A stretch of 64,000 bases of DNA, taken from the IMG/VR virus record IMGVR_UViG_3300034418_005508, positions 1 through 64,000 of that record, one strand, 5' to 3'. The notes beneath the pieces were generated by a model. That model saw only the letters and a list, made by a program, of their open reading frames with translations. It was not told the origin of the DNA and ran no database searches. The position numbers and the translations under genes are program-made. The DNA is from a virus. Positions 11,301 to 19,836 of the stretch are shown here, one piece after another (position 1 is the stretch's first letter; each line of letters opens with the position of its first letter).

Positions 11301-14300
11301 AGATGTTCTGCTGCATGCTTGTTGGGAGGCCTAGCGTACCAGTATGCACGTCGTTGTGTGGCATGTCTTGTATGCCGTTCTCCTGCATATACTCTCTTGC
11401 CTCCTGCAGTTGGCCTGCATCGATCAGTGATCTGATGTACTCGAATGTATCGTTGTCCAGCTGTGAACCATTTGCATTGGACATGCTGGCTCTCAAGAAC
11501 CATGATGCTACAGACCCCTTGTCGTTCTTGTTACCGATGATGTCACCAACTGTTGCTGGGGACACCTCACCATACTCACCTTTGATCTCTGACAACCTAT
11601 CGTGGTAGTCTTTCTCAAACTGCAGAGCTATGGTTTCTCTCAGATCTCTGTGCAGTTCTTTGTGTGAAGCGTACCGCTCATTGAATCTGTTGACCCCGCC
11701 TACAGGTGGTGCCAAAGTCTTTGCTGTGCGTGCATAGCTCTTAGGAACATTGTTCGCTTCTATCAAAGAGTACAGCTGACGCATGCCTACAGGATTTGTA
11801 AGCATTGCACGTATCATGTTGTACAAGTCTCTGAAGAACTTACGGATACGGCCTGGGAGCGAGTTGGCTGTTTCTTGCTGAGCAAACACATAGTCACGGA
11901 AGTCCTCCGCCATCTTCTCTTCAAGTGCAAGCTCTCTCAGCTCTCTAGTGCTAAGCTCGGGGAACATTCTCTTGAGTGCCCCGATCTCGTCTTGGGTTGG
12001 TCTGCCGAACCTCTTCATTGCTTCAGCATACAACCCCATACGTTGTTGGTCACTGAGCAGTGTGCGGAATACAAAGTGGAATCCTTCGTGGTATTCTGTA
12101 CCTACCTCACCTTGTGTCCACAGTTTGACACCTGCACGCTCCATGTATCCGTGCACATATCCATTACCAATCTGTCTAGCCTGTTCGTAGAACTCTACTG
12201 GTATGCCCCTTGCTGACAACCATGATGCAGCCTTCTGCTTATCCAGCATCTGGTACTCCAAGGATGTCATCAGTCTTGGTACGAAGTTTATGTCAGGGAA
12301 AGACTCATTGACTGTCTTTCTAGCCTCTGCTTCTGGTATGCCTTCGTCGAGCATACGCTGATACATTGTGCTGGCTCTTCTCTTGCGTCTTTCTGCAATG
12401 CCCCTCTTTGCCCTCTCTAGTTGCTCAGCGGCTTCCTGACTTCCTTCTTCTTCCCACTGTTTAGTAAGATCCTCCAGTTCTTTCTGACCCTCTTCGTACT
12501 TCCTACGAGCTTCCTCCTCGTTGTAGGGCTCGTACTTCTTCTGCTCTGTCTGACCAATAGGTGACTGTGCAAACGGGGAGAATCCTTCGTTGTCTTGTTC
12601 TACTGTTGTGTTACGTCTAGAAGTTTCAGGAGATGGGGTAACCACATCTGATACACCCTCGTCAGTCTTGTTAGCAGTAGTTTGTGGGGGAGCTTCTTGT
12701 TGCTTCTCACCATTGACTTCAAACTTGGGGCTGAACTCCAAACCTATATCAATGAACGGGGTCTTACCATCTACATTCTTTGCAGTAGAACCAAGGATAC
12801 CTTTAGTACCATGGTCACGTGGGGCACCTGTAGCTTCGTTTGTCAGGTACTCGAAGTATGTAGCACTGCTGTTCTCTGCCTCTGGTCTCAGTGGGTTTAC
12901 AATTCTTTGCCCGGTATCGTCACCGTTCAACAGGTTCTTGTCTACCTGGAACTTCTTACGTGACAGCACGTTTCTAAGTATCGTGTCCAGGTTATCTGTC
13001 AACTCCTTGGCTTGATCCGTGTACTCAGCCGTCAACGGTGTAAACGAGACCTCACCCTCATCGTTTCTGTAAGGCTTGACTACAAGGTTGATTACCTCTG
13101 CAGTACCCTTGTTGCCTTGTGACAACAGGTCACCTCGTCTCTTACCATCATACCAACGACGTATGACCTCACTGCTCACCTGCATCATGAGCCCGTCAGG
13201 AAGCAAAGGTTCACCCTTGCTATCTACGGGTCTGAATGTGAAGATGGCTTCTCCTGTCTCACCCATCTTCTCAGCAGCCAGGAACTTGTCCTGCAGTGCT
13301 AGCTCGTTTGATTCATCAAGGAGGTATGCAACGTTCAAACCAACCAAAGCTCTGAGCATTGCTTCGTTACCCTCCTTCATATAGTCAATGGCCTTTGCCA
13401 CAGCCTCTTCTGTAAGGTTAGCTGTGTTGGCTACAATGACTCTGTGCTTACCTGTAGGGTCAGCCACGAGGAACACTACCTGACCTTTGGCGATGTTCAT
13501 GCCGTTGTCAGTGACGTCGTTGAGTCTAGCTTCTATCTCATTAACATCTGTTCTCAACTGCACCAGTTGCTCTGCAGTCATTGTTTTGGCAAGACCGTCG
13601 TCGAACAATCCTAGCTCTACTGTCTTACCCTCAGTGTCAGGGTTCTCCCCAATCACAGCTACAATGGTGTTTGGACCAAGTGCTTCTGATGGGTTGTAGA
13701 AGTGTGGGTTACGTGTGTCGCTGTTGGCTGCAGTAAAGATGTTGCTAGCCAGCATGTTAGATACAGTCGTAGTGACTGCTCTTGGATTGCCCTGCTTGGC
13801 CTGTTCCCAAGCTACCTGACGCATAGGAGAGTCTGATGCATCAAGCACCCCAACAACCTGCCCGTCTATCTCAACGTACATAGGTACGTTGTATGCGGGG
13901 TCCATCTTCTCTTCAGGTGTAGCCTCGTTGTTCCACCAGTCTGTGTCTTGTCTTACGACTATAGTGACAGTCTTACCCTCCAAGTTGTCATGGAGATATG
14001 CTCTGTTGGTTATAATGTACTGACCATCTGCAGTATGCCTACTAGTGGAATCATCTTTGTTTATCTGTTGACCACTGTCATCTACCAGCACTCTACCATT
14101 CTTATCAATCACAAGTGTAGCGCCCCTAGCCTCTCTGGTCATACGGCTAGAGTTGTCACTGACCGCTCTCTTTTGTGCTTCCCCCACAACTTCCTGCTCC
14201 TTAGCTTGAGTCTTACCCTCTTGCTCTGAGAGTGCAGCTCCTGTATCTCTACTTTCAGCAGCTTCATTTACATCCCTTTTCCGCTTGTCTGCTTTTGCTT

Positions 14301-17016
14301 TGTCGCTAGACTTCAAGTTGTGCAGAGGTTCCTCTTGCTTTCTATTCTTTATGTGTTTTTCCCACACAGCTTTCTCGAGTGGGGTCATGTCGTCTGGGTT
14401 AAGCTTCTTGACGTCACTCAGCTTCATGCCCCCAAACTCTATGTTCTTCTTTGACTCCTGCTGCTCTCTTTCTATGGCTTCATCGTCAAGTTTTTCTAGA
14501 GCTGCGTCACTTACTCCAGCAGCCCTTAACCCGTCTCTAGCTACAACAAGCTCCTTACTGGTGGCTGTCTTCCCAATCGTAGCATCAACCTGTTGGTCTA
14601 TGGACTTTTGTTCCTCGAGCCTTTCTAGAGCTATAGCTCTCTTTTTGTACAGCTCCCTCTCGTTAGGGTCTGTCATGAGCTGCTCGTAGGCTTTTGCTGC
14701 AACAGTTCTGTCATCCAACAACTTCATGAGGATGTCTCTCTCCTGCTCCAGGTTCTTCTTACGGTTCTTGCCTACATACTCACTACGCAAATCAAGATCA
14801 TTCTTCTTACCGTATCGGATACGTCTAATGGACTTATCCATCTCTTCCTGCAGTGCCTGCCGTATCTCAGCGGATACCTGTGGATTCATTTGAGGCTGTC
14901 GGTACTGTGTCTGCACCTTACCGTCTTTCTCAGATACAGCTACCTCCTGAAACATTTCTTCCCTCACTAGGTTGCGGAGCTTTTCCCCGTCAAACTTTGG
15001 GTCAAGTGTCTCGAACGTTTTGATGATGTCCTCTACCCTTTGGTCAGTATCAAACAATGAGCTCTCGTAGAACAGCAAAGCATCCTTCAATGCTTCGTTC
15101 TCTGCTATCTGATTGCGGACATTGTCTTGCCCATTCTGGGACATGAACCTACCAGCAAGACCTGTTGGGAGAGTTGGGCCTGGGAATGCATCAGAGATCT
15201 TTGCGTAGTTGTCTACTACGTTGTCTGAGCTTTCCAAGATCTGATTGATCATTTCATGCTTCTCAGCTTCTGTGACTTCTTCACCCACAATTTTGCTGAC
15301 CTCATCAGCAGGCATTGCCTTGAGCTCCTCCAGTCTTTCTTTGTACTGATCGTATGTACCGAGCTTTGCGTGCAGCAGTGCACTCTCGTTCATCAAGCGA
15401 GATCTGTAGTCGTCGTAAGACTTCTTATCACCTCTAGCTTGAGCGGCATCCATACGTGCTAGGTAGTATTGTCCCATGGCTGAGCTCTTGGCTCTAGCTC
15501 TCAGGTTGAAGAATGTCTCAGGGTCCATGTTGAGATCATTCAAAGCTTCTTCTGTAGCCTTGCTCTTTCTCTTACCTGCTTGTATAGAACCTCTACCACC
15601 ACTGATAATCCCTACCAGTGCACCGATAAGCATCTGCTCTCTACCCTCAGGTGTGTTGAGTGTTTCAAGTGCTGTGCTCCCTATGTGCTCGTAGTCTCTA
15701 ATCGCTTTTGCAAACAAGCCCCCTCTCAACAAACCCTCAGCTACTTCAGCCCCACCATACTCAGAGTACATGGCTTTAGCTCTTTCGTTCAAGCCCTCTG
15801 AGATTGCGTACTGTGACCCTTCTTGAAATGCTTCAGTAGCACCCTTCTCTATGAATGGGTAAGCAACTCTACTTGCCCTGATTCCTTTTTGTGCATATCC
15901 AGGCAGGTTATCAATGGCTTCAGTGTACTGTCTCCACCCTGCTCTTTCACCAGGCTTGGATGCGATCTTGTGTGTAAGACCTTTGCGCATACTCTTTGGA
16001 GTAAACGGCATAAGCCCTTTACCGAACATCACCAAGTTTGTAGGCATGAGTATGCCCATGTTACCGTAGAATGCAATGGCTTCTTTCTGAGCTGCGATCT
16101 CTTCAATCTTACGTCTCTCAGATACAGGTATATCATCTACACTGTCAAGCCCCATTTCTGTCATCACCTGCTGGTTCAGAGACTCAACGACTCTGTTCTT
16201 AACTTCTCTTGCTTCGACAGACGATTCTGCCATCGACATCATAGCACCAGTCTCCAAGTATCCCAGAGCGTTTGATGCTCTGTTGGTTTGACCCATTGCT
16301 TTAATGTTAGCAGCTCTTCTGATTATATCACCTGACTTCTTGGCCCCGTTCAGAGCTCTTGCTGCATGCAGGGATGCAAGACCTTTACTTACACCTGTCC
16401 CAATCTTAGCTGCTTTACCAAGTCCTGTCACCAATCCAGTTGTACCACCAGTCAGCATCATGGTAGCTACACTACCTAAGCTGTATGCCATACCGTTGGC
16501 AAACTTGTCTGCCCAGAAGTTTATACTACCCAACGACCCAAGCGTTCCTTGCTTGTCCATCTCCTCCTGTGTGTAGAAGTTAGGCATCTCCTCTTGCAAC
16601 ATCTTGTTGCGTTCGTCGAAGTACACCCCTACAGGGTTGTTTGTCATAGACTCTTGAAAGTCTTCAAACCCACTCATCACCCAGTCAGTCAAACCAAGTG
16701 CATAACCTACAGTGTTCTCTGCAGCACTACCTACAAACGTGTTGGCAGCTTTGTACAAACCGTTGCCTACTTTCTCCCAGTTGCTTTGGTTGCGGGCTCT
16801 CTCTTCTTCTAGGTTAGCGAAGGGTGAGTAGTTGACTCCATACTTAGAGAAGTCAGAGAAGTCACCAGTTCGTGCATAGCTAGTAGACAAAGGTCCCTGG
16901 GCTGTGCTAAACCTGGGACCAAAGTTTTGTTTTGTAAATGGATTTACAGGACCATCCTTCTTAGCATTTCTGCCCTGCAACGGTAACCCCGTCAGGGGAT
17001 TGATAACTTCTGACAT
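5353..17016 (-). CDS. Giant virion RNA polymerase with zincin domain, 3887 aa
   Basis: Residues 3116-3120 read DFDID within TGSDFDIDKMF, the metal-binding catalytic motif of the single-chain, double-psi-barrel RNA polymerases of crAss-like phages (type example Cellulophaga phage phi14:2 gp66). The preceding segment (RIPHQGKSS...AKVAGILP) fits the barrel that carries it. In the characterised phage the enzyme is packaged, ejected with the DNA and transcribes early genes. Here the chain is much longer and carries extra modules. A Gly/Ala-rich hydrophobic segment lies at about residues 174-200 and another near 465. A zincin metalloprotease motif HEGFH lies at 1643-1647, with candidate third ligand Glu in ELALEEKMAEDF (about 1695-1706). 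Long charged helical linkers lie between. It overlaps the next gene by one base. The polymerase assignment is secure; the protease and membrane roles are inferred. Confidence 0.93.
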   Translation of the reverse strand: MSEVINPLTGLPLQGRNAKKDGPVNPFTKQNFGPRFSTAQGPLSTSYARTGDFSDFSKYGVNYSPFANLEEERARNQSNWEKVGNGLYKAANTFVGSAAENTVGYALGLTDWVMSGFEDFQESMTNNPVGVYFDERNKMLQEEMPNFYTQEEMDKQGTLGSLGSINFWADKFANGMAYSLGSVATMMLTGGTTGLVTGLGKAAKIGTGVSKGLASLHAARALNGAKKSGDIIRRAANIKAMGQTNRASNALGYLETGAMMSMAESSVEAREVKNRVVESLNQQVMTEMGLDSVDDIPVSERRKIEEIAAQKEAIAFYGNMGILMPTNLVMFGKGLMPFTPKSMRKGLTHKIASKPGERAGWRQYTEAIDNLPGYAQKGIRASRVAYPFIEKGATEAFQEGSQYAISEGLNERAKAMYSEYGGAEVAEGLLRGGLFAKAIRDYEHIGSTALETLNTPEGREQMLIGALVGIISGGRGSIQAGKRKSKATEEALNDLNMDPETFFNLRARAKSSAMGQYYLARMDAAQARGDKKSYDDYRSRLMNESALLHAKLGTYDQYKERLEELKAMPADEVSKIVGEEVTEAEKHEMINQILESSDNVVDNYAKISDAFPGPTLPTGLAGRFMSQNGQDNVRNQIAENEALKDALLFYESSLFDTDQRVEDIIKTFETLDPKFDGEKLRNLVREEMFQEVAVSEKDGKVQTQYRQPQMNPQVSAEIRQALQEEMDKSIRRIRYGKKNDLDLRSEYVGKNRKKNLEQERDILMKLLDDRTVAAKAYEQLMTDPNERELYKKRAIALERLEEQKSIDQQVDATIGKTATSKELVVARDGLRAAGVSDAALEKLDDEAIEREQQESKKNIEFGGMKLSDVKKLNPDDMTPLEKAVWEKHIKNRKQEEPLHNLKSSDKAKADKRKRDVNEAAESRDTGAALSEQEGKTQAKEQEVVGEAQKRAVSDNSSRMTREARGATLVIDKNGRVLVDDSGQQINKDDSTSRHTADGQYIITNRAYLHDNLEGKTVTIVVRQDTDWWNNEATPEEKMDPAYNVPMYVEIDGQVVGVLDASDSPMRQVAWEQAKQGNPRAVTTTVSNMLASNIFTAANSDTRNPHFYNPSEALGPNTIVAVIGENPDTEGKTVELGLFDDGLAKTMTAEQLVQLRTDVNEIEARLNDVTDNGMNIAKGQVVFLVADPTGKHRVIVANTANLTEEAVAKAIDYMKEGNEAMLRALVGLNVAYLLDESNELALQDKFLAAEKMGETGEAIFTFRPVDSKGEPLLPDGLMMQVSSEVIRRWYDGKRRGDLLSQGNKGTAEVINLVVKPYRNDEGEVSFTPLTAEYTDQAKELTDNLDTILRNVLSRKKFQVDKNLLNGDDTGQRIVNPLRPEAENSSATYFEYLTNEATGAPRDHGTKGILGSTAKNVDGKTPFIDIGLEFSPKFEVNGEKQQEAPPQTTANKTDEGVSDVVTPSPETSRRNTTVEQDNEGFSPFAQSPIGQTEQKKYEPYNEEEARRKYEEGQKELEDLTKQWEEEGSQEAAEQLERAKRGIAERRKRRASTMYQRMLDEGIPEAEARKTVNESFPDINFVPRLMTSLEYQMLDKQKAASWLSARGIPVEFYEQARQIGNGYVHGYMERAGVKLWTQGEVGTEYHEGFHFVFRTLLSDQQRMGLYAEAMKRFGRPTQDEIGALKRMFPELSTRELRELALEEKMAEDFRDYVFAQQETANSLPGRIRKFFRDLYNMIRAMLTNPVGMRQLYSLIEANNVPKSYARTAKTLAPPVGGVNRFNERYASHKELHRDLRETIALQFEKDYHDRLSEIKGEYGEVSPATVGDIIGNKNDKGSVASWFLRASMSNANGSQLDNDTFEYIRSLIDAGQLQEAREYMQENGIQDMPHNDVHTGTLGLPTSMQQNISFMYQDVYMNWNDQSTNDQFENPLTTGWRSIMLESLQQKGYDVKLIDTVAEYETMSEEQQQHFDKIYDKGQFEMSPLDDARMSRMARIAISKIKSAAPNRLGVVTYANMDTIVRKAVSAAKNQQSTDNIMDALRKAQSFNPELRPLVDYLDSPSIQAHEHALITNLFRLDYTTHMVFERDFSDDKKRVFSYDSDRMSQDRTMLERWRTNRETLGIENPDAFYVEDENGKLTVKDAEERAKRIEESRQIYQDPSRPLADRVEAMSDMLFDLGLRTTDSRELSRQILKTYISAKTDEMNLVRQGQLDEIDVLKQFAQKIFINQLIGSAFDTRQIGNDIGKISPSENVRDMFTARTPRGKRIYTGIQYLAKEIAPRIEAMEAMGFVGGDGKMRYAYNLPTHFNYLMSQVTNGDATSLHKLMEKDPRFSVYGRAEFQDPFFLLMKKSKFTPMFGEFDVVKNTSDEVGKTTYKTLFERDSLILRIDAYLNSNNPTESTIAVSTQETRNRLTLIKGLPKLTKAGAATEYGITNSDVKTYIRNIMVQDLLGIGAALETIKNGGELIPGYHNKYGKQDTTFRDTYLLGRVKKGSKLETLAKRLHKAFKEQDEGDMYRDTVNEVIGLAEEFHDNNFNKAVSEVRQKLKDYGIIRQIEGTQKFEHSFDSAGIKNEGGLDSAIRQFVADDMIYRISMSKTFRGGTQMFKDTVDYFKRMGLINTPGNRMYMEGDFSRSPEYGMKRIFNTATLEDFTTSDPVHTEIAAGIKKAALANGATEEEADGMAKRYMTGVANATDAQGIISPAFARKIEQGNGRWTPEQEEWYKEFDKAGSNIAAAMGKWKAEYTAPYKFYYENLKLHGGNTLTIEADKNSYFVLTPEIAAQSDVLGRLYERMMDPTAPIDLVNFVTGKKGSKERAVPYEQFLEMKNEQVIVQQQGERLLMPQNIADKGTDVVRLNKQITKSTLMLVNPTDTYVLNYGTDIQSEPISGLEIKERFHNSFKELQRRAMQELKEELGLDEVDPRTGLIPEDKKVEALKKMRDVFLRNKMERDQLDENIEAQLNIIADPITNEVDFALPLGFPTYLKEYENLFFSMFRTRVFKMFMKGKEMVQVAAPGTFNVFNYETGEYEKRELRYLSVDDNGFTRHAEVMISPDIAKKYGLKPGDNLSEIPEELRRMVMYRIPHQGKSSTVIAKVAGILPKSHKKTVMVPANITEQTGSDFDIDKMFTMFPEFSGSAREGFTKDAIDPLLPLEMQSESAIRNSMLDIIEAISMSPNHTVETFKPLNTNRLEAFTKDVLKKDLLKTDYPFWHPLVEIEMEQKFKSSATGVGVYAKAMAGYAIASQGEVVQDGKQGTSVNGRSHFTLNGVSRTGIRSSRAVAGYFQEKLSSHLDAGKTPIPGLTNDNKFTHAATVFFGSFMTDATVNDDLVAIEGLMNIPSVLKFVELRKGIGSETGPLSVKMALKEMGISFMDQKQMKAKTRIQSFTKDDVLSVLQSARRAGKKGLQGEAKELENKLFNNFAIGLMRGEELQEFYEIIAPDTLDGLGEIGEIQGYLGKLQKYSKNTSPIISMGAVQQFLVDNQFGISQSYYNLITEVLSLSNNYFGSSSQSMNNFKTRVMEAVGTRDFSAAQHRAVNRAAFYWMMTRPEFVSINGKQTDINPFADMLTTERAKELFLDKRTNIAAKAARLRRAVPRLQDNYVISRIASVKTTKKSRTFGVEMNNIDDKSTDMRNLMKRDFQELLENPRKYTSDPKLQTAIKEFAEDLILNSLVRTGASPTFGSYFDSIPVEYFMTKRRSELKDQNGTPLFPTAAEFVRRQMSRAQNNPQYFDPFLFEYMRTYGLSTVDGRDLVQTVGYDTKKLKGMFKKNADGTFSAKKNPDAYPVFIKVRNIGSKKTDRYTLLQRKSKYTWEPVQQKSINGKLFEVNLRDESGTTSGTSSIITAQANKDVTRTGAKSMAGYAVEMLNAQTEKAIDDFEEMKQVMSIQKKCE

Positions 17017-17028
17017 TATGCAAATATA

Positions 17029-19836
17029 TTAAGAATGAATGAGTTGCATGTAAACAAATGCGGCTGCTTCAAGCACGTCTTGGAACCCGTTTGCTTGAGC
17101 CCAGTCCTGATCGATCCTGATGTCGCTGCTGTCAGTACCACCTCCGTTTGATTTGGACATGTGCATTTCTACTACAGGGTATCTACCAGTAAGGTCCCCC
17201 TTCTCATTACGTTCTACTGGTATGCTCACTTGTATACGTCCTGTATTTCTATTTCCTGGCAGCATTACATCTACTTCAGGCACACCACCGGATGTTGCCA
17301 ATGCATTCAAGACCTGAACTTGGAACTGGTGTGCTGGGGTGTAACCAAGTATGGCTTGTCCAAATGATCCAGTTGTGCCCAATCCAGGTTCTGCATTCAG
17401 GTATCCACGAACTGCTTGATCTGCATCCATTCTTATTACTCTGCTAACTTTATTGTTCCCCGATCCTGCAGATACATGCAGGTTTACCGTAGGTATGGTC
17501 TCACCATTGACTGACCAGAAACCGTACATGACGTTGTCAATTTTCCAATCAGACAGAGGGTTATCTGCAAACTGCTCATCTTGGTTGCCTTTAGAGTCTG
17601 TGATGATTGCAGTTCTCCATGCTGCTGTTTCTGCACCAATCTGTTGAGCTGTTGGGTCTGTAAGATCAACTGCCCCAGCAAACGAAGACAAGTCTGTTTG
17701 CGTTGCAGCTTTACGCAGTGCATCTGATTCTTCACCATCTGCATCCCCAAGCGCAACAGGGTACTCAGGCCAGTTAAATGTAGTTCTGCTAGCATCATTG
17801 ATGAATGCATCTGCAGCTTCTGATCTCTTACTTGCTTCTGCATCCAAGTTGGTCAGGAAGTTCTCATATGCCATATCCATTCCTACACCACCTTTAGGTA
17901 GAGTAGCAATTGTGTGGTCGTTCTCTGGTCCACCGACTGTAGGATTCTTTCCGTCTGGTCTTCTATTGGTGTCACTGTCAGCTTGTTTAGCATCGTACAT
18001 TCCTTGTACGTAGCTAAGTGCTGTATTAAACACCTCTCTTGCTTCTGCGGGATCAAGTCCGAGACCTGCTGTACCCTCCCCGATATCTGTGTTAGTTAAG
18101 AGTGGGGTAAGCATATCGAAGATGTTTTGATTGTTTGGTGACATAGCACTAGGTCTACCATTCCAGAAGCCTCCGTCTGTAAACAAGTCCCTTATCATCT
18201 CAAATGCAAGAGCTTCACCAGCAACCACGTTGTCTGGTCTTGTATCACCCTGTGGTCTTATGACGTAATTGATTGCATCCTGTGTGATGTCACCTGAAGC
18301 AGCAATAGCCGCACTGTGAATAGCTTGAGGAGTATTACCAACTTCAGTGTTTGCATAGTCAATCATAGCATCAACTTGGTTAGACCTGTCGGCATGGTTC
18401 ATCAAAGCACCCTGCAACTGCAAGAGGTCCTTCAATACTACTTGCTGATCTCTTTGGCCGCCGGCTGACATATCGCTAGCAAGCTCTACAACCTCGTCAT
18501 AGCTCAAGTCTTCTATGTACGACTCTACCTCTTCAAGGTTACCAGGGTCAACGTTGTTGGCCTCAAGCGCCATTGAAAGCTCTGGGTAAGCTTGTGTAGC
18601 AGCATTGAGTCTATCGATAGCTTTGTTGTGCAATGTCTCCTCCCCTTGTCTAAGAAGGTCTGCAGTAACGTTAACATTGTTAGGATCAACTCCCTGCTGC
18701 TGAGCGATGGCTGCAACAACATCTTGTGTTGTACCACTAAACACAGGTCGGTTAACCACATCCTGAGTCTGTGCTTGATTTTCAAGCTGCTTGAGCCACA
18801 ATGGGTTGATCTGGAAGGTGTTCCCTCCACCGTACACACTCTGACCTGTGAAGCGTTCTGCATCTGACTGGTAGTTGTCTACGACACGCTGCTTGTAGAT
18901 GTTAGCTACAGCCTCACGCATCTGACCCAATCTACCTGATTCTTGCGCAGTCTTCAGGTCTGCAATCTGTGCTTGTATGTTGTCTCTCTTGGTACCTGTT
19001 GCACCAGCCATCTCGAGTTCGAGTTCCTGCACTCTACCTTCTATCTGTGTCTGCAGGCTACCAGGCTCCATGTCCCACGTGTTTATCTCAGACTTGAAGT
19101 TCAAGTAGGCTTGTACCTCAGGTGATCCCAATGCAGCTTGCACTGCTTGTGATACAGCCTCGCTGTCCTTACCACTGATGGTCTGGCCTTGTGTGGTTCT
19201 GATGACAGGTATCTTCATTGTATTACCCTGCTCATCTGTATATGTCTGGAAGTCAAAGCTAGCTGCAGTATACCCACCCTCTTTCATGATAGGTAGAGCA
19301 TTGACCTGCTTGAGTATCTCTGCATTGATGTCTACCGCTTCAGGGACAGGTTCAGCTTGGTAGTATGAGCTTTGTACAACATACCCGTTCTCATCATACT
19401 CTATGCCCTGGTATGGTTGATATTCACCATTCTCGTCCCTGCGAGTGAGACTCCACCCCAACCACTTTTCATAGTCGTCAGGGTTTAGTTTTTGCTGTGC
19501 AGCAGTCTTAGCTTTCTCTCTTTCCTCGTAGTTTTTTTTCAAAGGGTTGTAGCCCTGCAAAAACTCTCCTGCATCACGTGCAATGTTTGTACCGTACATC
19601 TCGTACCTACCACTCTCTGCGTACTTCTTAGATCTAGCATCTATTGTAGCTCTCAGCTGTGCTGCTTTTTCTACATCACCTGCAAAGTCTGCAGACACCA
19701 GCATGTCTGACAATGCATTCTGTGTCAGTGTATCTGCAGCAAAAGCATCTACATATCTTTTACGAAGTATCTCGTTAATCTTTACAGACTGCGGATCTCT
19801 GTATACACTTCTATATGGTTTGAACTTGTACGCCAT
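17029..19836 (-). CDS. Large internal virion protein upstream of RNA polymerase, 935 aa
   Basis: A 935-aa soluble-looking protein with an N-terminal block (YRSVYRDPQSVKINEILRKRY) that I associate with proteins beside the polymerase in crAss-like and related marine phages. It is rich in Gln, Ala and Asp. The first ~150 residues and the middle are helical, and the last ~200 residues look like a beta domain. No catalytic motif, signal or membrane segment was seen. It starts in a TAATG overlap with the 890-aa protein and ends 12 bases before the polymerase start, so all three should be co-transcribed. A capsid cargo or tail-hub role is inferred from position. Confidence 0.75.
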   Translation of the reverse strand: MAYKFKPYRSVYRDPQSVKINEILRKRYVDAFAADTLTQNALSDMLVSADFAGDVEKAAQLRATIDARSKKYAESGRYEMYGTNIARDAGEFLQGYNPLKKNYEEREKAKTAAQQKLNPDDYEKWLGWSLTRRDENGEYQPYQGIEYDENGYVVQSSYYQAEPVPEAVDINAEILKQVNALPIMKEGGYTAASFDFQTYTDEQGNTMKIPVIRTTQGQTISGKDSEAVSQAVQAALGSPEVQAYLNFKSEINTWDMEPGSLQTQIEGRVQELELEMAGATGTKRDNIQAQIADLKTAQESGRLGQMREAVANIYKQRVVDNYQSDAERFTGQSVYGGGNTFQINPLWLKQLENQAQTQDVVNRPVFSGTTQDVVAAIAQQQGVDPNNVNVTADLLRQGEETLHNKAIDRLNAATQAYPELSMALEANNVDPGNLEEVESYIEDLSYDEVVELASDMSAGGQRDQQVVLKDLLQLQGALMNHADRSNQVDAMIDYANTEVGNTPQAIHSAAIAASGDITQDAINYVIRPQGDTRPDNVVAGEALAFEMIRDLFTDGGFWNGRPSAMSPNNQNIFDMLTPLLTNTDIGEGTAGLGLDPAEAREVFNTALSYVQGMYDAKQADSDTNRRPDGKNPTVGGPENDHTIATLPKGGVGMDMAYENFLTNLDAEASKRSEAADAFINDASRTTFNWPEYPVALGDADGEESDALRKAATQTDLSSFAGAVDLTDPTAQQIGAETAAWRTAIITDSKGNQDEQFADNPLSDWKIDNVMYGFWSVNGETIPTVNLHVSAGSGNNKVSRVIRMDADQAVRGYLNAEPGLGTTGSFGQAILGYTPAHQFQVQVLNALATSGGVPEVDVMLPGNRNTGRIQVSIPVERNEKGDLTGRYPVVEMHMSKSNGGGTDSSDIRIDQDWAQANGFQDVLEAAAFVYMQLIHS

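Noticed and set aside
12590-13015. A 141-codon plus-strand frame opposite the RNA polymerase gene
   Set aside because: Lies wholly antisense to the polymerase, with Ser/Leu/Val-rich shadow composition and no sensible start context.
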